64,000 nt of DNA from an uncultured Cytophagales bacterium. GTDB taxonomy: Bacteria; Bacteroidota; Bacteroidia; Cytophagales; Cyclobacteriaceae. The notes under the pieces were generated by a model that saw only the letters and a list, made by a program, of their open reading frames with translations, did no database searches and was not told the DNA's origin. The stretch lies in the NCBI GenBank assembly GCA_913057175.1, contig CAJXNP010000018.1, forward strand, positions 62,001 to 126,000, written 5' to 3'. The position numbers were made by a program, and so were the translations under genes. Within the stretch, counting starts at the first letter, position 1. Each line of letters starts with the position of its first letter. This document shows positions 44,072 through 53,170 of the stretch, piece after piece.

Positions 44072-45826
44072 TTATTTTTTTGTTTGATAACGGACCAATT
44101 CCGCACCTTTGAACTTAACGATAGGAATGTTTTGATTATCATTATTTCTCTGCAGGACATAATCGCCAAATAAATATCCTTCCATTGTTTTATCATCAAA
44201 TTCATTTTGGAAGTGATTGCCGTATTTATTCATCAATTTCCCAAGTAAAATGATGGTTTCATAGCCCAGGCAAGCGTTTAAGGAGGGAAGCGAGTTGTAA
44301 GTTTCTTTATACATGCTTTCAAAAAACTTGTATGGACTTGAGTTTTTATCAAGGTATGTCGGCGCAAAAATCAGTGCATTTAGCCTTTCAAGTGCGTCAT
44401 AGCTGATGATCTGGCTATTCAACCAGCTTTCTTTTCCGAGTAGAACGGTTGTATCACCTCTTGTTTCTAAAGCTGTTATCGTACTGGCTGCATACGCCGG
44501 TTGCTCAGATGCTACATAAATAAACGCGATACTATCTCTGCCGATTTTTAATAATTCCGGCATTTCAAAGTCCCTATTTTCCTCATCTTCCATTTCCTCA
44601 ACTTCTGTTGATTCGGTCAAAAACTGAATGATCCTTTTGGATTGATTTTCCGGAACGCTCATGGAATTGAATGTGCTATCCCCGGCTTCATACATAGTTT
44701 GCATAAAGCTTTTTGCCATCAGGGAATCTCTTTGCTCTCTTCCGTAAAATACAAATCCAATTTTATCTTTTTTGTCAACGTTTTTGATAATGTATTCAGC
44801 TACCTGCTTTCCCTGAGTTTCATAGGTTGGTTTATATAAAAAAGAATAAGGATTATTTCCAATGATCTGGGAATTACTCGAAAGTGGATTGAACATGTTG
44901 ATCTTGTATTTGAAGGAGAACTCATTGGTCATCTTAACAGGCCCCGGATAGAGTGGCCCATAGATCAGGTCCACATGCTGAAGTTCTGGTTTGCTTAATA
45001 TTTGCCGAACCTTGGAAGTGTTATTTTCAGTATCGTAAACAAGTACATCTACTTTAATGCCCAGCGTTTTCAATAGATTCACTCCCAGCAAGACTCCTTG
45101 ATAAAGATCAATAACAAATTGATTGCGAACGTTTCCTCTGTTATTTTGAAGCTCATTGATCATAAACGGCAACATTATAGCAACCGTATAAGAACTTTTT
45201 TTCTTGGATTCCGCAACATCCACAACCTTAAAACTTCCTTCATCAAGGTCGTATTCCTTTATAAGTTTGTAAAGAAGGTCCCTGTTTTGATCGAGCAAAG
45301 GCTGTTTCGTGATAGCGCCAGCCATGGTGATCCCGATCGATTTATTATCGGGATATTGTTGATATAGAGACTCAATGGAATCGTAGGAATCAATTTTTTC
45401 AAGTTCTGCCAACAATATTTTGGAAGCGTAATCATTATTTTCTTGATTTTTCAGTTCATTAAATGCTTTTATGGCTGAATTGATATCACTTTTTTTGAGA
45501 TAACTTTTTCCAAGCCAAAGGTTTACCTGATCCAGCTGGTCCCAGGATGGATAGTAAACTTTTATTCTGTTAAATGTACTTAGTGCAGTTTCAATTTGAT
45601 TTTCATAGTACGCAGAAACACCATAGTAAAAAGTTGCTTCTTTTATGAATGGATTTTCGTTGAATGAACTGGTCAATGGCTGAAAAGCCTGCATGGCCAG
45701 CCCATATCGATTCATATTGAACAATTCTTTTCCGTTTTCATAATCTCTTTTGAATGAGGCAATATCCTGAGAAACGGAAAAAGAAATGGTAAATATGGTA
45801 AAAACTGCGATTAGAACTTTCTTCAT
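44072..45826 (-). CDS. Periplasmic ligand-binding (Peripla_BP_6/LpoA-like) protein with N-terminal helical repeats
   Basis: 584 residues with a signal peptide. Residues ~20-180 are TPR/SEL1-like helices (FQPLTSSFNENPFIKEAT, YYPSWDQLDQVNLWLGKSYL); from about 205 a type I periplasmic-binding fold begins with TVAIMLPFM, LYQGVLLGVNLL and DLIYGPLYPGPV. No ABC permease gene is present, which fits the LpoA-like class of periplasmic regulators rather than a transporter component. It lies between guaA and hemL and starts 10 bp after the guaA stop. The ligand is unknown. Confidence 0.75.
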   Translation of the reverse strand: MKKVLIAVFTIFTISFSVSQDIASFKRDYENGKELFNMNRYGLAMQAFQPLTSSFNENPFIKEATFYYGVSAYYENQIETALSTFNRIKVYYPSWDQLDQVNLWLGKSYLKKSDINSAIKAFNELKNQENNDYASKILLAELEKIDSYDSIESLYQQYPDNKSIGITMAGAITKQPLLDQNRDLLYKLIKEYDLDEGSFKVVDVAESKKKSSYTVAIMLPFMINELQNNRGNVRNQFVIDLYQGVLLGVNLLKTLGIKVDVLVYDTENNTSKVRQILSKPELQHVDLIYGPLYPGPVKMTNEFSFKYKINMFNPLSSNSQIIGNNPYSFLYKPTYETQGKQVAEYIIKNVDKKDKIGFVFYGREQRDSLMAKSFMQTMYEAGDSTFNSMSVPENQSKRIIQFLTESTEVEEMEDEENRDFEMPELLKIGRDSIAFIYVASEQPAYAASTITALETRGDTTVLLGKESWLNSQIISYDALERLNALIFAPTYLDKNSSPYKFFESMYKETYNSLPSLNACLGYETIILLGKLMNKYGNHFQNEFDDKTMEGYLFGDYVLQRNNDNQNIPIVKFKGAELVRYQTKK

Positions 45827-45836
45827 AATAAATTGG

Positions 45837-47366
45837 TTATTCCCATTCGATGGTTGCGGGTGGCTTTGAGCTAATATCGTACACTACCCGGTTAACAGCC
45901 TTTATTTTGTTGATAATTTCATTTGAGACATTGCTCAGGAAATCATATGGTAGCCTGCTCCAGTCAGCCGTCATTCCGTCTACGCTGGTTACTGCACGAA
46001 GTGCGACTACATTTTCATAAGTTCTTTCATCTCCCATTACGCCCACAGATTGAATGGGTGTGAGAATGGACAGAGCCTGCCAGACTTCATCATAAAGACC
46101 ATTCTTTTTTAAACCTGAAATAAATATATGATCTACTTCCTGAAGTATTTTAACTTTCTCAGCTGTGATTTCTCCCAAAATTCTAATTCCCAAACCCGGT
46201 CCGGGGAATGGATGGCGGCCTAATATGTTTTGAGGTATTTCCAGGGTTTTACCTACCTCCCTAACTTCATCCTTAAAAAGTGTGTTCAATGGCTCTACTA
46301 CTTTAAGCTTCATTTTTTCAGGCAAACCTCCAACATTATGATGTGACTTTATAGTTGCCGAAGGGCCTTTCACCGAAACCGACTCTATAACGTCCGGATA
46401 AATAGTTCCTTGCCCCAGCCATGAAACATTTTGGATAGCATGAGATTCTTCATCAAATACTTCTATGAAAGTCCTTCCTATGGCTTTTCTTTTATCTTCC
46501 GGATCGGTTTTACCTTTTAACGCCTTGTAAAACCGTTCTTTAGAATCCACTCCCTTTACATTTAAGCCCATGTCCTTGTAGGAATGAAGCACTTCCTCAA
46601 ACTCATTTTTACGTAGCAAACCATTATCCACAAAGATGCAGTAAAGGTTTTTGCCAATAGCTTTGTGGATCAGCATGGCTGCTACCGATGAGTCAACTCC
46701 ACCGGACAACCCCATGACAACCTTGTCATTACCCAGTTTATTTTTGAGTTCTGCAATGGTCGCCTCCACAAATACATCTGGTGTCCAGTCCTGGTGACAT
46801 CCGCAAATATGGACAACGAAATTTCTAAGGACTGTTTTACCTTCGATAGAGTGCGTGACTTCCGGGTGAAACTGTATGCCATAGGTATTTTCATTGTCAA
46901 CCTTAAATGCAGCAACTTGTACAGACTCCGTACTTGCGATAACTTTGAAATCATCAGGCAACTGATTGATGGTATCACCATGCGACATCCACACCTGTGT
47001 ATCGATCGAGATTTCCTTCAAAAGATCATAATGTTGATCTATTTTGTGAAGATTTGCCCGTCCGTACTCCCTTATTTCAGATGGAATAACATTACCACCG
47101 TTTTTCTGAGCTAAAAGTTGGGCGCCATAGCAAATTCCCAATACCGGTACTTTGTTTCGGTATTGACTTAAGTCGATTTCTGGATGCCCGTCTTCCCGAA
47201 CTGAACACGGACTCCCGGAGAGAATAACCCCTTTAAGATTATCAATGTTTTCCGGTAAATGGTTAAAGGGATGAATCTCACAATACACGTTTAGCTCTCT
47301 GACTCTCCTTGCGATCAACTGCGTGTACTGAGAACCGAAATCAATGATTAAAATTTGCTCTGACAT
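45837..47366 (-). CDS. guaA: GMP synthase (glutamine-hydrolysing)
   Basis: 509 residues. The N-terminal glutaminase has the nucleophile in [10 protein letters not shown] (Cys79) and the His/Glu of FHPEVTH (H167, E169). The synthetase part has the PP-loop [12 protein letters not shown] at 219-230, and the C-terminal dimerisation domain ends with [10 protein letters not shown], as in all GuaA proteins. It aminates XMP to GMP. No XMP or purine riboswitch was recognised in the upstream 130 bp. It heads the operon with the binding protein and hemL. Confidence 0.98.
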   Translation of the reverse strand: MSEQILIIDFGSQYTQLIARRVRELNVYCEIHPFNHLPENIDNLKGVILSGSPCSVREDGHPEIDLSQYRNKVPVLGICYGAQLLAQKNGGNVIPSEIREYGRANLHKIDQHYDLLKEISIDTQVWMSHGDTINQLPDDFKVIASTESVQVAAFKVDNENTYGIQFHPEVTHSIEGKTVLRNFVVHICGCHQDWTPDVFVEATIAELKNKLGNDKVVMGLSGGVDSSVAAMLIHKAIGKNLYCIFVDNGLLRKNEFEEVLHSYKDMGLNVKGVDSKERFYKALKGKTDPEDKRKAIGRTFIEVFDEESHAIQNVSWLGQGTIYPDVIESVSVKGPSATIKSHHNVGGLPEKMKLKVVEPLNTLFKDEVREVGKTLEIPQNILGRHPFPGPGLGIRILGEITAEKVKILQEVDHIFISGLKKNGLYDEVWQALSILTPIQSVGVMGDERTYENVVALRAVTSVDGMTADWSRLPYDFLSNVSNEIINKIKAVNRVVYDISSKPPATIEWE

Positions 47367-47499
47367 GCTGCAAAAATAATAGGATTATTTAATAAGAATA
47401 GCATTTCTTATGAAAGGTAATTTTGCAGCAGGAAGTCTATTTGCTAGAGGAATTCTTAATCCATTAATAAACTTGAGTATTGAAGAGGAACAGAAGGTG

Positions 47500-48087
47500 T
47501 TAACTACCTCCAAACTCTGTTCCAACATTTATATATCCCGGGTAAGTCAAAGGAATTTGTTCCAGGTAAATTGTTGGCTTTAGTTTTAACCCAATTCTCG
47601 TTGGTTTGTCACTTGCATCTGCCAGATTGAAAGCAAAATTCAGAAGGGCGTCTTTGCTCTCATTCCTGAGGGCATCATAAAGATTAATGCTGATTTGCAT
47701 AGGAATGGTGGTAACGCTGTTCCCCGGAATTTTCACCTGGTCAGTATTTGTTCCTCTTGTCATTTCAATATCATCTATTGTTAAAATCCAATCGAACTTG
47801 CTTAATGCAGCTGGTTTTGAGTTTGGATTTTTTGCTTCGACATTCAATTGAAAAGTAAGAGGTATATTTTTGTTTAGATATGCGCTGGTCAATGTACCAA
47901 TATCCCTGAAGCCCAAAGCTTTGATATTGTTTTTATCTTCGATATTGATTCCTACCAATTTTGTTTGATTAAGGGATTTCATGCGGAAGTCGCAATTGAC
48001 GATGTTGGCCATTTGCATGACCGATGCGCATGAATTCAATAAAAATATTGCAGAAACAACAAGAGCTGTAAAAAAAGATTTCTTCAT
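47500..48087 (-). CDS. LEA14-like (LEA type 2) lipoprotein
   Basis: 195 residues from the ATG ending at 48087, chosen because MKKSFFTALVVSAIFLLNSC gives a lipoprotein signal with Cys at about residue 20. The mature domain is a single LEA14/WHy-like beta-sandwich: LTFQLNVEAKNPNSKPAALS followed by KFDWILTIDDIEMTRG is the classical strand pair. These proteins are periplasmic or outer-membrane lipoproteins linked to desiccation-type stress. It is read after the metallophosphoesterase gene, 11 bp downstream. Confidence 0.8.
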   Translation of the reverse strand: MKKSFFTALVVSAIFLLNSCASVMQMANIVNCDFRMKSLNQTKLVGINIEDKNNIKALGFRDIGTLTSAYLNKNIPLTFQLNVEAKNPNSKPAALSKFDWILTIDDIEMTRGTNTDQVKIPGNSVTTIPMQISINLYDALRNESKDALLNFAFNLADASDKPTRIGLKLKPTIYLEQIPLTYPGYINVGTEFGGS

Positions 48088-48098
48088 TTTGATTATCA

Positions 48099-48923
48099 TT
48101 AAATTTTCAAGACACGATCAATTTCCCTGCCAAAACCACGTATGTTCATTTTCGTGTCTTCCATTTCAAAAATGGCAAATGAATTTTCAGTTTTGGTTTC
48201 AACGAGACCTTTCAGGTTGAGAATGTGACAATTATTGACCTTGCCGTAATTTCCCGCATGATTATGCCCGCAGATCCAAGCCTTTAGATTTTTGTATTTG
48301 CTAATGACCTTTAAGACCTGTTTATCATTGAACAAATTATGTTTGTCTTCCGGAAAGATCGGGAAATGGCAAAATGCCAGGGAGATCTCATTTTTGGTTT
48401 CAAATGCTTTGAGTTTTTGATCAAACCAATTGAGCTGTTTCAGGCTGATTCCTCCATTGTAAAAATTTCCATTTGGGGCATTTTCATCATTCAGCTTTTC
48501 CATTTCGACCACTGCCAGATGATAATTGTCGTCTTCTCTCACATTGGCGAAAGTACTGATCTCGCTGCCATCTAAAAATAGCAAATGAACGTTTTTGTGT
48601 TGGATGTGATAATAATTCTCTTTTAGTCCAAATTTACCTGGGACCTCTTTCTTTAAATGGTCTTCCACATCATAATCATGATTCCCGATTATGTGATAGA
48701 TCTTTGGTTTGATCTGTTGAAGGCATTCCATGATCTTTGCATAATTTTCAAATCCCTCGTCAATGGTATCACCGAGATTTACCACGAAATCGGGATTTTC
48801 AGCATTGAAGATGTTTGCAGCTTCTTTTACTTTTCTAATGGTTTGCTGGAAATGACGGTCAAGATAAATCTCTCCCTCGCTATGATGAAGGTCCGTTATG
48901 ACACCAAATTTCAGCGTATTCAT
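48099..48923 (-). CDS. Calcineurin-like metallophosphoesterase
   Basis: 274 residues, cytoplasmic. The di-metal motifs are complete and in order: GVITDLHH (D11, H13), NLGDTIDEG, IIGNHDYD, CHFPIF and the final GHNHAG. The family hydrolyses phosphodiesters; close relatives include CpdA-like and AdpP-like enzymes, and the substrate is not decided here. It starts downstream of the folE terminator and precedes the LEA gene in the same direction. Confidence 0.9.
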   Translation of the reverse strand: MNTLKFGVITDLHHSEGEIYLDRHFQQTIRKVKEAANIFNAENPDFVVNLGDTIDEGFENYAKIMECLQQIKPKIYHIIGNHDYDVEDHLKKEVPGKFGLKENYYHIQHKNVHLLFLDGSEISTFANVREDDNYHLAVVEMEKLNDENAPNGNFYNGGISLKQLNWFDQKLKAFETKNEISLAFCHFPIFPEDKHNLFNDKQVLKVISKYKNLKAWICGHNHAGNYGKVNNCHILNLKGLVETKTENSFAIFEMEDTKMNIRGFGREIDRVLKI

Positions 48924-48949
48924 AAGGGTGTGTTGTGAATTGTAAAAAT

Positions 48950-48986
48950 AAAAAAAGCCTGCTAATTCGAAATTAACAGGCCTTTT
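48950..48986. terminator. Rho-independent terminator of the queD-folE operon
   Basis: Arms GCCTG (48957-48961) and CAGGC (48977-48981) extend inward by TAATT/AATTA after one mismatch; an A-run precedes and CTTTT follows. On the minus strand the hairpin is followed by seven T residues. It lies 20 bp after the folE stop. Confidence 0.8.
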
Positions 48987-49005
48987 AATTTTGATTACAA
49001 TTTTG

Positions 49006-49698
49006 TTATTCCCTGTAAATGTATTTTAAGAACTCTTCTTTTGTAGTTTCATGCTGAAATCTGCCTCCATAATGAGAAGTCACTGTGCTACTGGCTGTAT
49101 CCTGAACTCCTCTTGAAGACACACACATATGCTTGGCATCGATGATCACAGCTACATCTTCCGTGTCCAGTATTTCCTTGAGTTCTTCAGCGATTTGTAC
49201 GGTCAATCTTTCCTGAACCTGTGGTCTTTTCGCATAATATTGAACGATCCGGTTGATCTTTGAAAGACCGATTACTTTTCCGCTGGAAATGTACGCTACA
49301 TGAGCTTTTCCGAAGATGGGCACAAAGTGGTGCTCGCAATAGGAGAATAGCGTGATGTCTTTCTCCACCAGCATTTCATTATAGTGAAATTTGTTTTCAA
49401 ACAACCGGGGGGTGGGTTTGTTTTTTGGGTCTAAACCGGAAAAAACTTCTTCGATAAACATCTTAGCGACTCTTTTCGGAGTACCTTTTAAACTATCATC
49501 GTTGAGATCCAGGCCCATGATATTCATGATCTCCCGAAAATGAGCCTCTATCTTTTCGATTTTTTCCTTATCACTAATGTCAAATGCATCATCCCTCAAT
49601 GGGGTTTCGAAGGAGGTAGCAACGTGGTTGTCTCCAACCTCTTCAACTTTTAGGTTGCTAACTGGCCGGGAATTCAACAAAATTTCTTTCGGTTTCAT
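49006..49698 (-). CDS. folE: GTP cyclohydrolase I
   Basis: 230 residues. It opens GTP to dihydroneopterin triphosphate for folate or queuosine synthesis. Zinc ligands are C121 and H124 in YCEHHFVP and C192 in KHMCVSSRG; further motifs are KVIGLSKINRIVQYYAKRPQ and VQDTASSTVTSHYGG. The ATG at 49698 lies 41 bp inside the queD coding end, an unusually deep overlap; residues 1-23 are poorly conserved, so a later start is possible. Paired with QueD, which uses its product. Confidence 0.96.
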   Translation of the reverse strand: MKPKEILLNSRPVSNLKVEEVGDNHVATSFETPLRDDAFDISDKEKIEKIEAHFREIMNIMGLDLNDDSLKGTPKRVAKMFIEEVFSGLDPKNKPTPRLFENKFHYNEMLVEKDITLFSYCEHHFVPIFGKAHVAYISSGKVIGLSKINRIVQYYAKRPQVQERLTVQIAEELKEILDTEDVAVIIDAKHMCVSSRGVQDTASSTVTSHYGGRFQHETTKEEFLKYIYRE

Positions 49699-50068
49699 AT
49701 AATGTCACTTTTAACTCAAGGTTTTTATCAATTTCTTTTCTTAAAATATTCCAAATAACCACAGCAATGTTCTCTGCAGTCGGATTAATGGTTTTAAAAT
49801 CTGGTACATCTAGATTTAAATTTTTATGGTCAAATTTTTTAATAATATGCTTTTTGATCAAGTCGCTTAATACCTTCAGGTCAATCACGTAGCCGGTGAC
49901 TTTGTCAGGTTCTCCAATAACCTTTACGATCAGGGTGTAATTGTGTCCATGGAAATTGGCATTATTGCAAAGGCCGAATGCTTTTTCATTTTCCTCCTGA
50001 GACCAACTCGAAACATGGAGTCTGTGTGCAGCGTTAAAATGTTCTTTTCTGTAGACAGCTACTTTCAT
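49658..50068 (-). CDS. queD: 6-carboxy-5,6,7,8-tetrahydropterin synthase / PTPS family
   Basis: 136 residues. Zinc-binding histidines are H15 (FNAAHRL) and H40/H42 (NFHGHNY); the catalytic Cys is C34 in FGLCNN. Also visible are the purine-binding region VIDLKVLSDLIK and the final YETERNFVEF. It converts the GTP cyclohydrolase product in the queuosine or biopterin path, directly upstream of folE in the same transcript. The cysteine-containing motif favours QueD over sepiapterin-type enzymes. Confidence 0.93.
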   Translation of the reverse strand: MKVAVYRKEHFNAAHRLHVSSWSQEENEKAFGLCNNANFHGHNYTLIVKVIGEPDKVTGYVIDLKVLSDLIKKHIIKKFDHKNLNLDVPDFKTINPTAENIAVVIWNILRKEIDKNLELKVTLYETERNFVEFPAS

Positions 50069-50344
50069 CCGGATTATTAAACTTCGGTATTAATTAAAAT
50101 GTTTTGTATTTACTTCAATTGTCTTTCAATAAACAATACTTCCCTCATAATGAGGTGGCAAAGGTAACCAAAATACTTTAAGAATGTTTGGTAACATTAA
50201 TGTCAGCAAGGTCTAATGCATTTAATGTATTGAACTGTGATGTTAATAATGTGCACTATTAGGTAAATGGCTGGTCTGCCTTACTTTCAGAACAAGAAAC
50301 TCTATGCCAAGAGGGTTTTGGAAAGTTTATATGGATGCGCAATG

Positions 50345-50728
50345 CTACCAGAGCTTTAATCCATCGATGTATTTAAAGTCCTTTTTGTTTAAGGTATATA
50401 ATGGAATATCGTGAGCAATGGAAGTTGCTGCTATAAGACCATCTGGAACACTTAAATTATGGCTCAGCGAGTAATTGGTCATTAATTCGATAAACTGGTC
50501 GCATACCTGCCTACCTATATCCAATACCTTTAAGTATGAGAGGTCTTTTTTAATCCTGGTGAGTTCTCTCTTGTTCAATGCTCCATAAATCAACTCACCT
50601 GAAGTAACTATGCTTACCGCAATGGCCTCCTGGCCTATGGACTTCAGCGAATCAACTATAACAGGATTTTCCTTATAAAATTCTATGATGATGTTGGTGT
50701 CACAGAGAACTAACGGCTCCTTTTCCAT
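50345..50728 (-). CDS. VapC-like PIN-domain toxin
   Basis: 127 residues. PIN-domain ribonuclease with the acidic quartet visible: D10 in LVLCDTNIIIEF, E45 in VTSGELIYGAL, D96 in SVPDGLIAATS and D117 in TLNKKDF. As a toxin it would cleave tRNA or rRNA in the cytoplasm. It overlaps its putative antitoxin gene by 19 bp, the normal arrangement. Surrounding spacers (50069-50344 and 50932-50987) hold no further genes. Confidence 0.88.
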   Translation of the reverse strand: MEKEPLVLCDTNIIIEFYKENPVIVDSLKSIGQEAIAVSIVTSGELIYGALNKRELTRIKKDLSYLKVLDIGRQVCDQFIELMTNYSLSHNLSVPDGLIAATSIAHDIPLYTLNKKDFKYIDGLKLW

Positions 50729-50931
50729 GCTTTTTCCCGAAGTTCGTCCGCATTAATATCCCTGTTTTTCCATAAACCTGCCGAAGCAAAAAAATTATGT
50801 TTTTTGACAGAGGGTTTTCGCTTGAACGAAGCCTCTTCAACTTCAACAAAATCCAGTTGTTTCATTAGTTTTAAGAAAAAACTGAGTTTGCTATTGTCTT
50901 TTATTGTTAGGATTATTTTTTGCATATCCAT
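50710..50931 (-). CDS. VapB-like antitoxin (DUF2281-type C-terminus)
   Basis: 73 residues. The N-terminal part (MQKIILTIKDNSKLSFFLKL) could form a short strand-helix DNA-binding or dimer unit; the C-terminus FASAGLWKNRDINADELREK resembles the toxin-neutralising tail of many VapB/DUF2281 antitoxins. It precedes and overlaps the PIN toxin gene, which supports the call. Operator sites were not identified. Confidence 0.75.
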   Translation of the reverse strand: MDMQKIILTIKDNSKLSFFLKLMKQLDFVEVEEASFKRKPSVKKHNFFASAGLWKNRDINADELREKAWKRSR

Positions 50932-50987
50932 AAAGATAACGATTTAAAACGATGATTTTGTTTTAATAACTGATTTGCCCTGTATTG

Positions 50988-52958
50988 TCAATCAAAAATC
51001 AGGTGATCTGAATGGCCCTTCAATTTTTCGACATAATCTCTGTTTACATTAGTCTCTACAATGATGTAGTCAAAGAAGGAACCTTCCGGAATGATAAAAT
51101 TAGAGTTTTTGATTTTAAGAATTGTGTTATTATTAATAGAGAACAATTCAAACTGCTCATTTTCATAGTGCGGAATGCCGTCTATTCGGTCACTCAGCCG
51201 AAATTGTTCCGTAAAGAAATCGACTGATCGTGAACGATCGTCTTCTTCAGAGCTTGTCCAATATTCTTTTCCATTATATATAACAACGGCTTTTGATGGA
51301 TAACCAAGGTATTCGATACCTTTTTGATTTTTGCGGCCTGAAATGTCCTGAACTTTGAAAAGCATAAACAGGATCATACAAACGGGAACAAAAGCAAAGT
51401 AGGAGAGCTTTTTTCTAATGATAAATCCAAAAATAAGCAGGATTAGAACAAGCAGAATCAGGCATTGCCATATATTAATATTTATGTCAATAACTGGGGG
51501 AAGAAATTGCAGAAGAAAAGTAATGAATGCATACACTAAATCTACCATTAAGTTAATCAGGAAGGCAATTCCATCAGATATGTATTTCAATGGACTGGTC
51601 AATAGAACAATAAGCCCTCCACTTAATAAGAAAAAAGCAAAAGGAATGGCAATCAGGTTAAAGATCAGAAAATAGGGTTGAAAGTTTCCAAAGTAGTACA
51701 AAGTCAGAGGAAGGGTTCCTATTTGAGCAGCCATTGACACGCAGGCGATTTTCCAGAAGTAATCAAAAAACTGGTATTTGATCTGCAATAAGCGATAAAA
51801 CCGGTCATAAAATAAAATGATGGAAAACACAGCAGCATAGGAAAGCTGGAAGCTTATATGAAATAGTGCATTTGGATTAATAAGTAACACGATAAAAGCT
51901 GATACTGCGGTGGTATTGATCGGCTGGTTTTTTCTCATCAGCATCTCGCTAAATAAGAACAGGCTGAACATAATGCAGGCGCGGACAACAGAATTGGACC
52001 AACCCGTTATCATGGCGTAACTCCACAGAAAAAACAGGACTATGAAAATGTAAAAGACTTTGCCAAATGGGAATCTTTTGATGAATCCCAATGAAAAATG
52101 GAGGAAGAGGTAGATAATTCCCACGTGCAATCCACTTACAGCGAGAATGTGCATAATGCCGCCATACTGAAAACTCTCTTTTGTTTCAGGATCCAGATCA
52201 TTTTTATCGCCAAGGATCAATGCGTTGACAATTGAAAAAGTAAGAGAATCAAACTTGCTTTTGAAAATTGCTTCAACTTCATCGTTTATCTGATGGCCTA
52301 TTTTTGAGAAAGAAATGCCGTTTATTGGCTGTAAAGGCACAATATCATTTTGTTGCACGTATTGTTGTAAGAAAATCCCCTGTTTTTTATAGAAACTGAA
52401 AAAATCTATATTATAGATATTTTCCGATGTCGTAATAGGAAAACTTTTGTTTCGGATGACATAATTATTACCTCCTTTTAATACCAGGTTATTATCTCCT
52501 ATTAATAGTATTTTACCGGTCTTTTCTACCCATACACTATCATAAAGGGCTGAATTCACTTCCAGCATATATCGATTTTTTCTACCTGAAGTCCACTCTT
52601 TTGTTATTTGTCCACTATAATAATGGGCGTCTTCATGATGGTTTAAAATATGGGATTTTATGTTGAAAGGATTTTGGTTCAGCGCTAAGAGATAACCCAC
52701 GGAAAACAGAGTCAGGTGTATCAGGAAAATTCCTATATAAGCCTGTTTTTTAAATAGATAAGAGGATAGTATTAGTTGAAAACTTAAAAGAAAAGTAGTG
52801 ATAATTATAACGCAAAAATGCGCTTCCTCGAATTCAAAAGGTAAACATTTCCCAAAAACAATACCTATGCAATATGACCCCAGTATTTTAAGAAAAGGTG
52901 TAGAATTCCAGAATCTATGGTTATTGGAAAAATAATATTTAATATCGAAAATATTCAA
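50988..52958 (-). CDS. ComEC/Rec2 competence membrane channel
   Basis: 656 residues with about eleven membrane helices. The N-terminal DUF4131 region with an OB-like loop (SGRKNRYMLEVNSALYDSVW) leads to the Competence domain with HILAVSGLHVGIIYLF near 270 and GWSNSVVRACIMFSLFLFSE near 320. It would translocate single-stranded DNA into the cytoplasm during natural transformation. The C-terminal beta-lactamase-like nuclease domain found in longer ComEC proteins is not recognisable; the tail of about 110 residues lacks HxHxDH. Such shorter forms are common in Bacteroidota. Confidence 0.88.
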   Translation of the reverse strand: MNIFDIKYYFSNNHRFWNSTPFLKILGSYCIGIVFGKCLPFEFEEAHFCVIIITTFLLSFQLILSSYLFKKQAYIGIFLIHLTLFSVGYLLALNQNPFNIKSHILNHHEDAHYYSGQITKEWTSGRKNRYMLEVNSALYDSVWVEKTGKILLIGDNNLVLKGGNNYVIRNKSFPITTSENIYNIDFFSFYKKQGIFLQQYVQQNDIVPLQPINGISFSKIGHQINDEVEAIFKSKFDSLTFSIVNALILGDKNDLDPETKESFQYGGIMHILAVSGLHVGIIYLFLHFSLGFIKRFPFGKVFYIFIVLFFLWSYAMITGWSNSVVRACIMFSLFLFSEMLMRKNQPINTTAVSAFIVLLINPNALFHISFQLSYAAVFSIILFYDRFYRLLQIKYQFFDYFWKIACVSMAAQIGTLPLTLYYFGNFQPYFLIFNLIAIPFAFFLLSGGLIVLLTSPLKYISDGIAFLINLMVDLVYAFITFLLQFLPPVIDININIWQCLILLVLILLIFGFIIRKKLSYFAFVPVCMILFMLFKVQDISGRKNQKGIEYLGYPSKAVVIYNGKEYWTSSEEDDRSRSVDFFTEQFRLSDRIDGIPHYENEQFELFSINNNTILKIKNSNFIIPEGSFFDYIIVETNVNRDYVEKLKGHSDHLIFD

Positions 52959-53170
52959 AAATAAGACTGCTTTAAAAATATAAAAAATTATAAGTATCTG
53001 TAAAACAACTATTTATATAATGTTCACTATTTAACAATAGTTGTAATTAGTATACTTTTCTTGCATCAAAGAGTAAGTTTGGAAATCGTATAAATTGCAC
53101 GGCAAAGTACTCAATTTAGCCTTATTTTTCGAAAATAGATTGACTGTTCCATAAAAATCATTTTTTGAAT

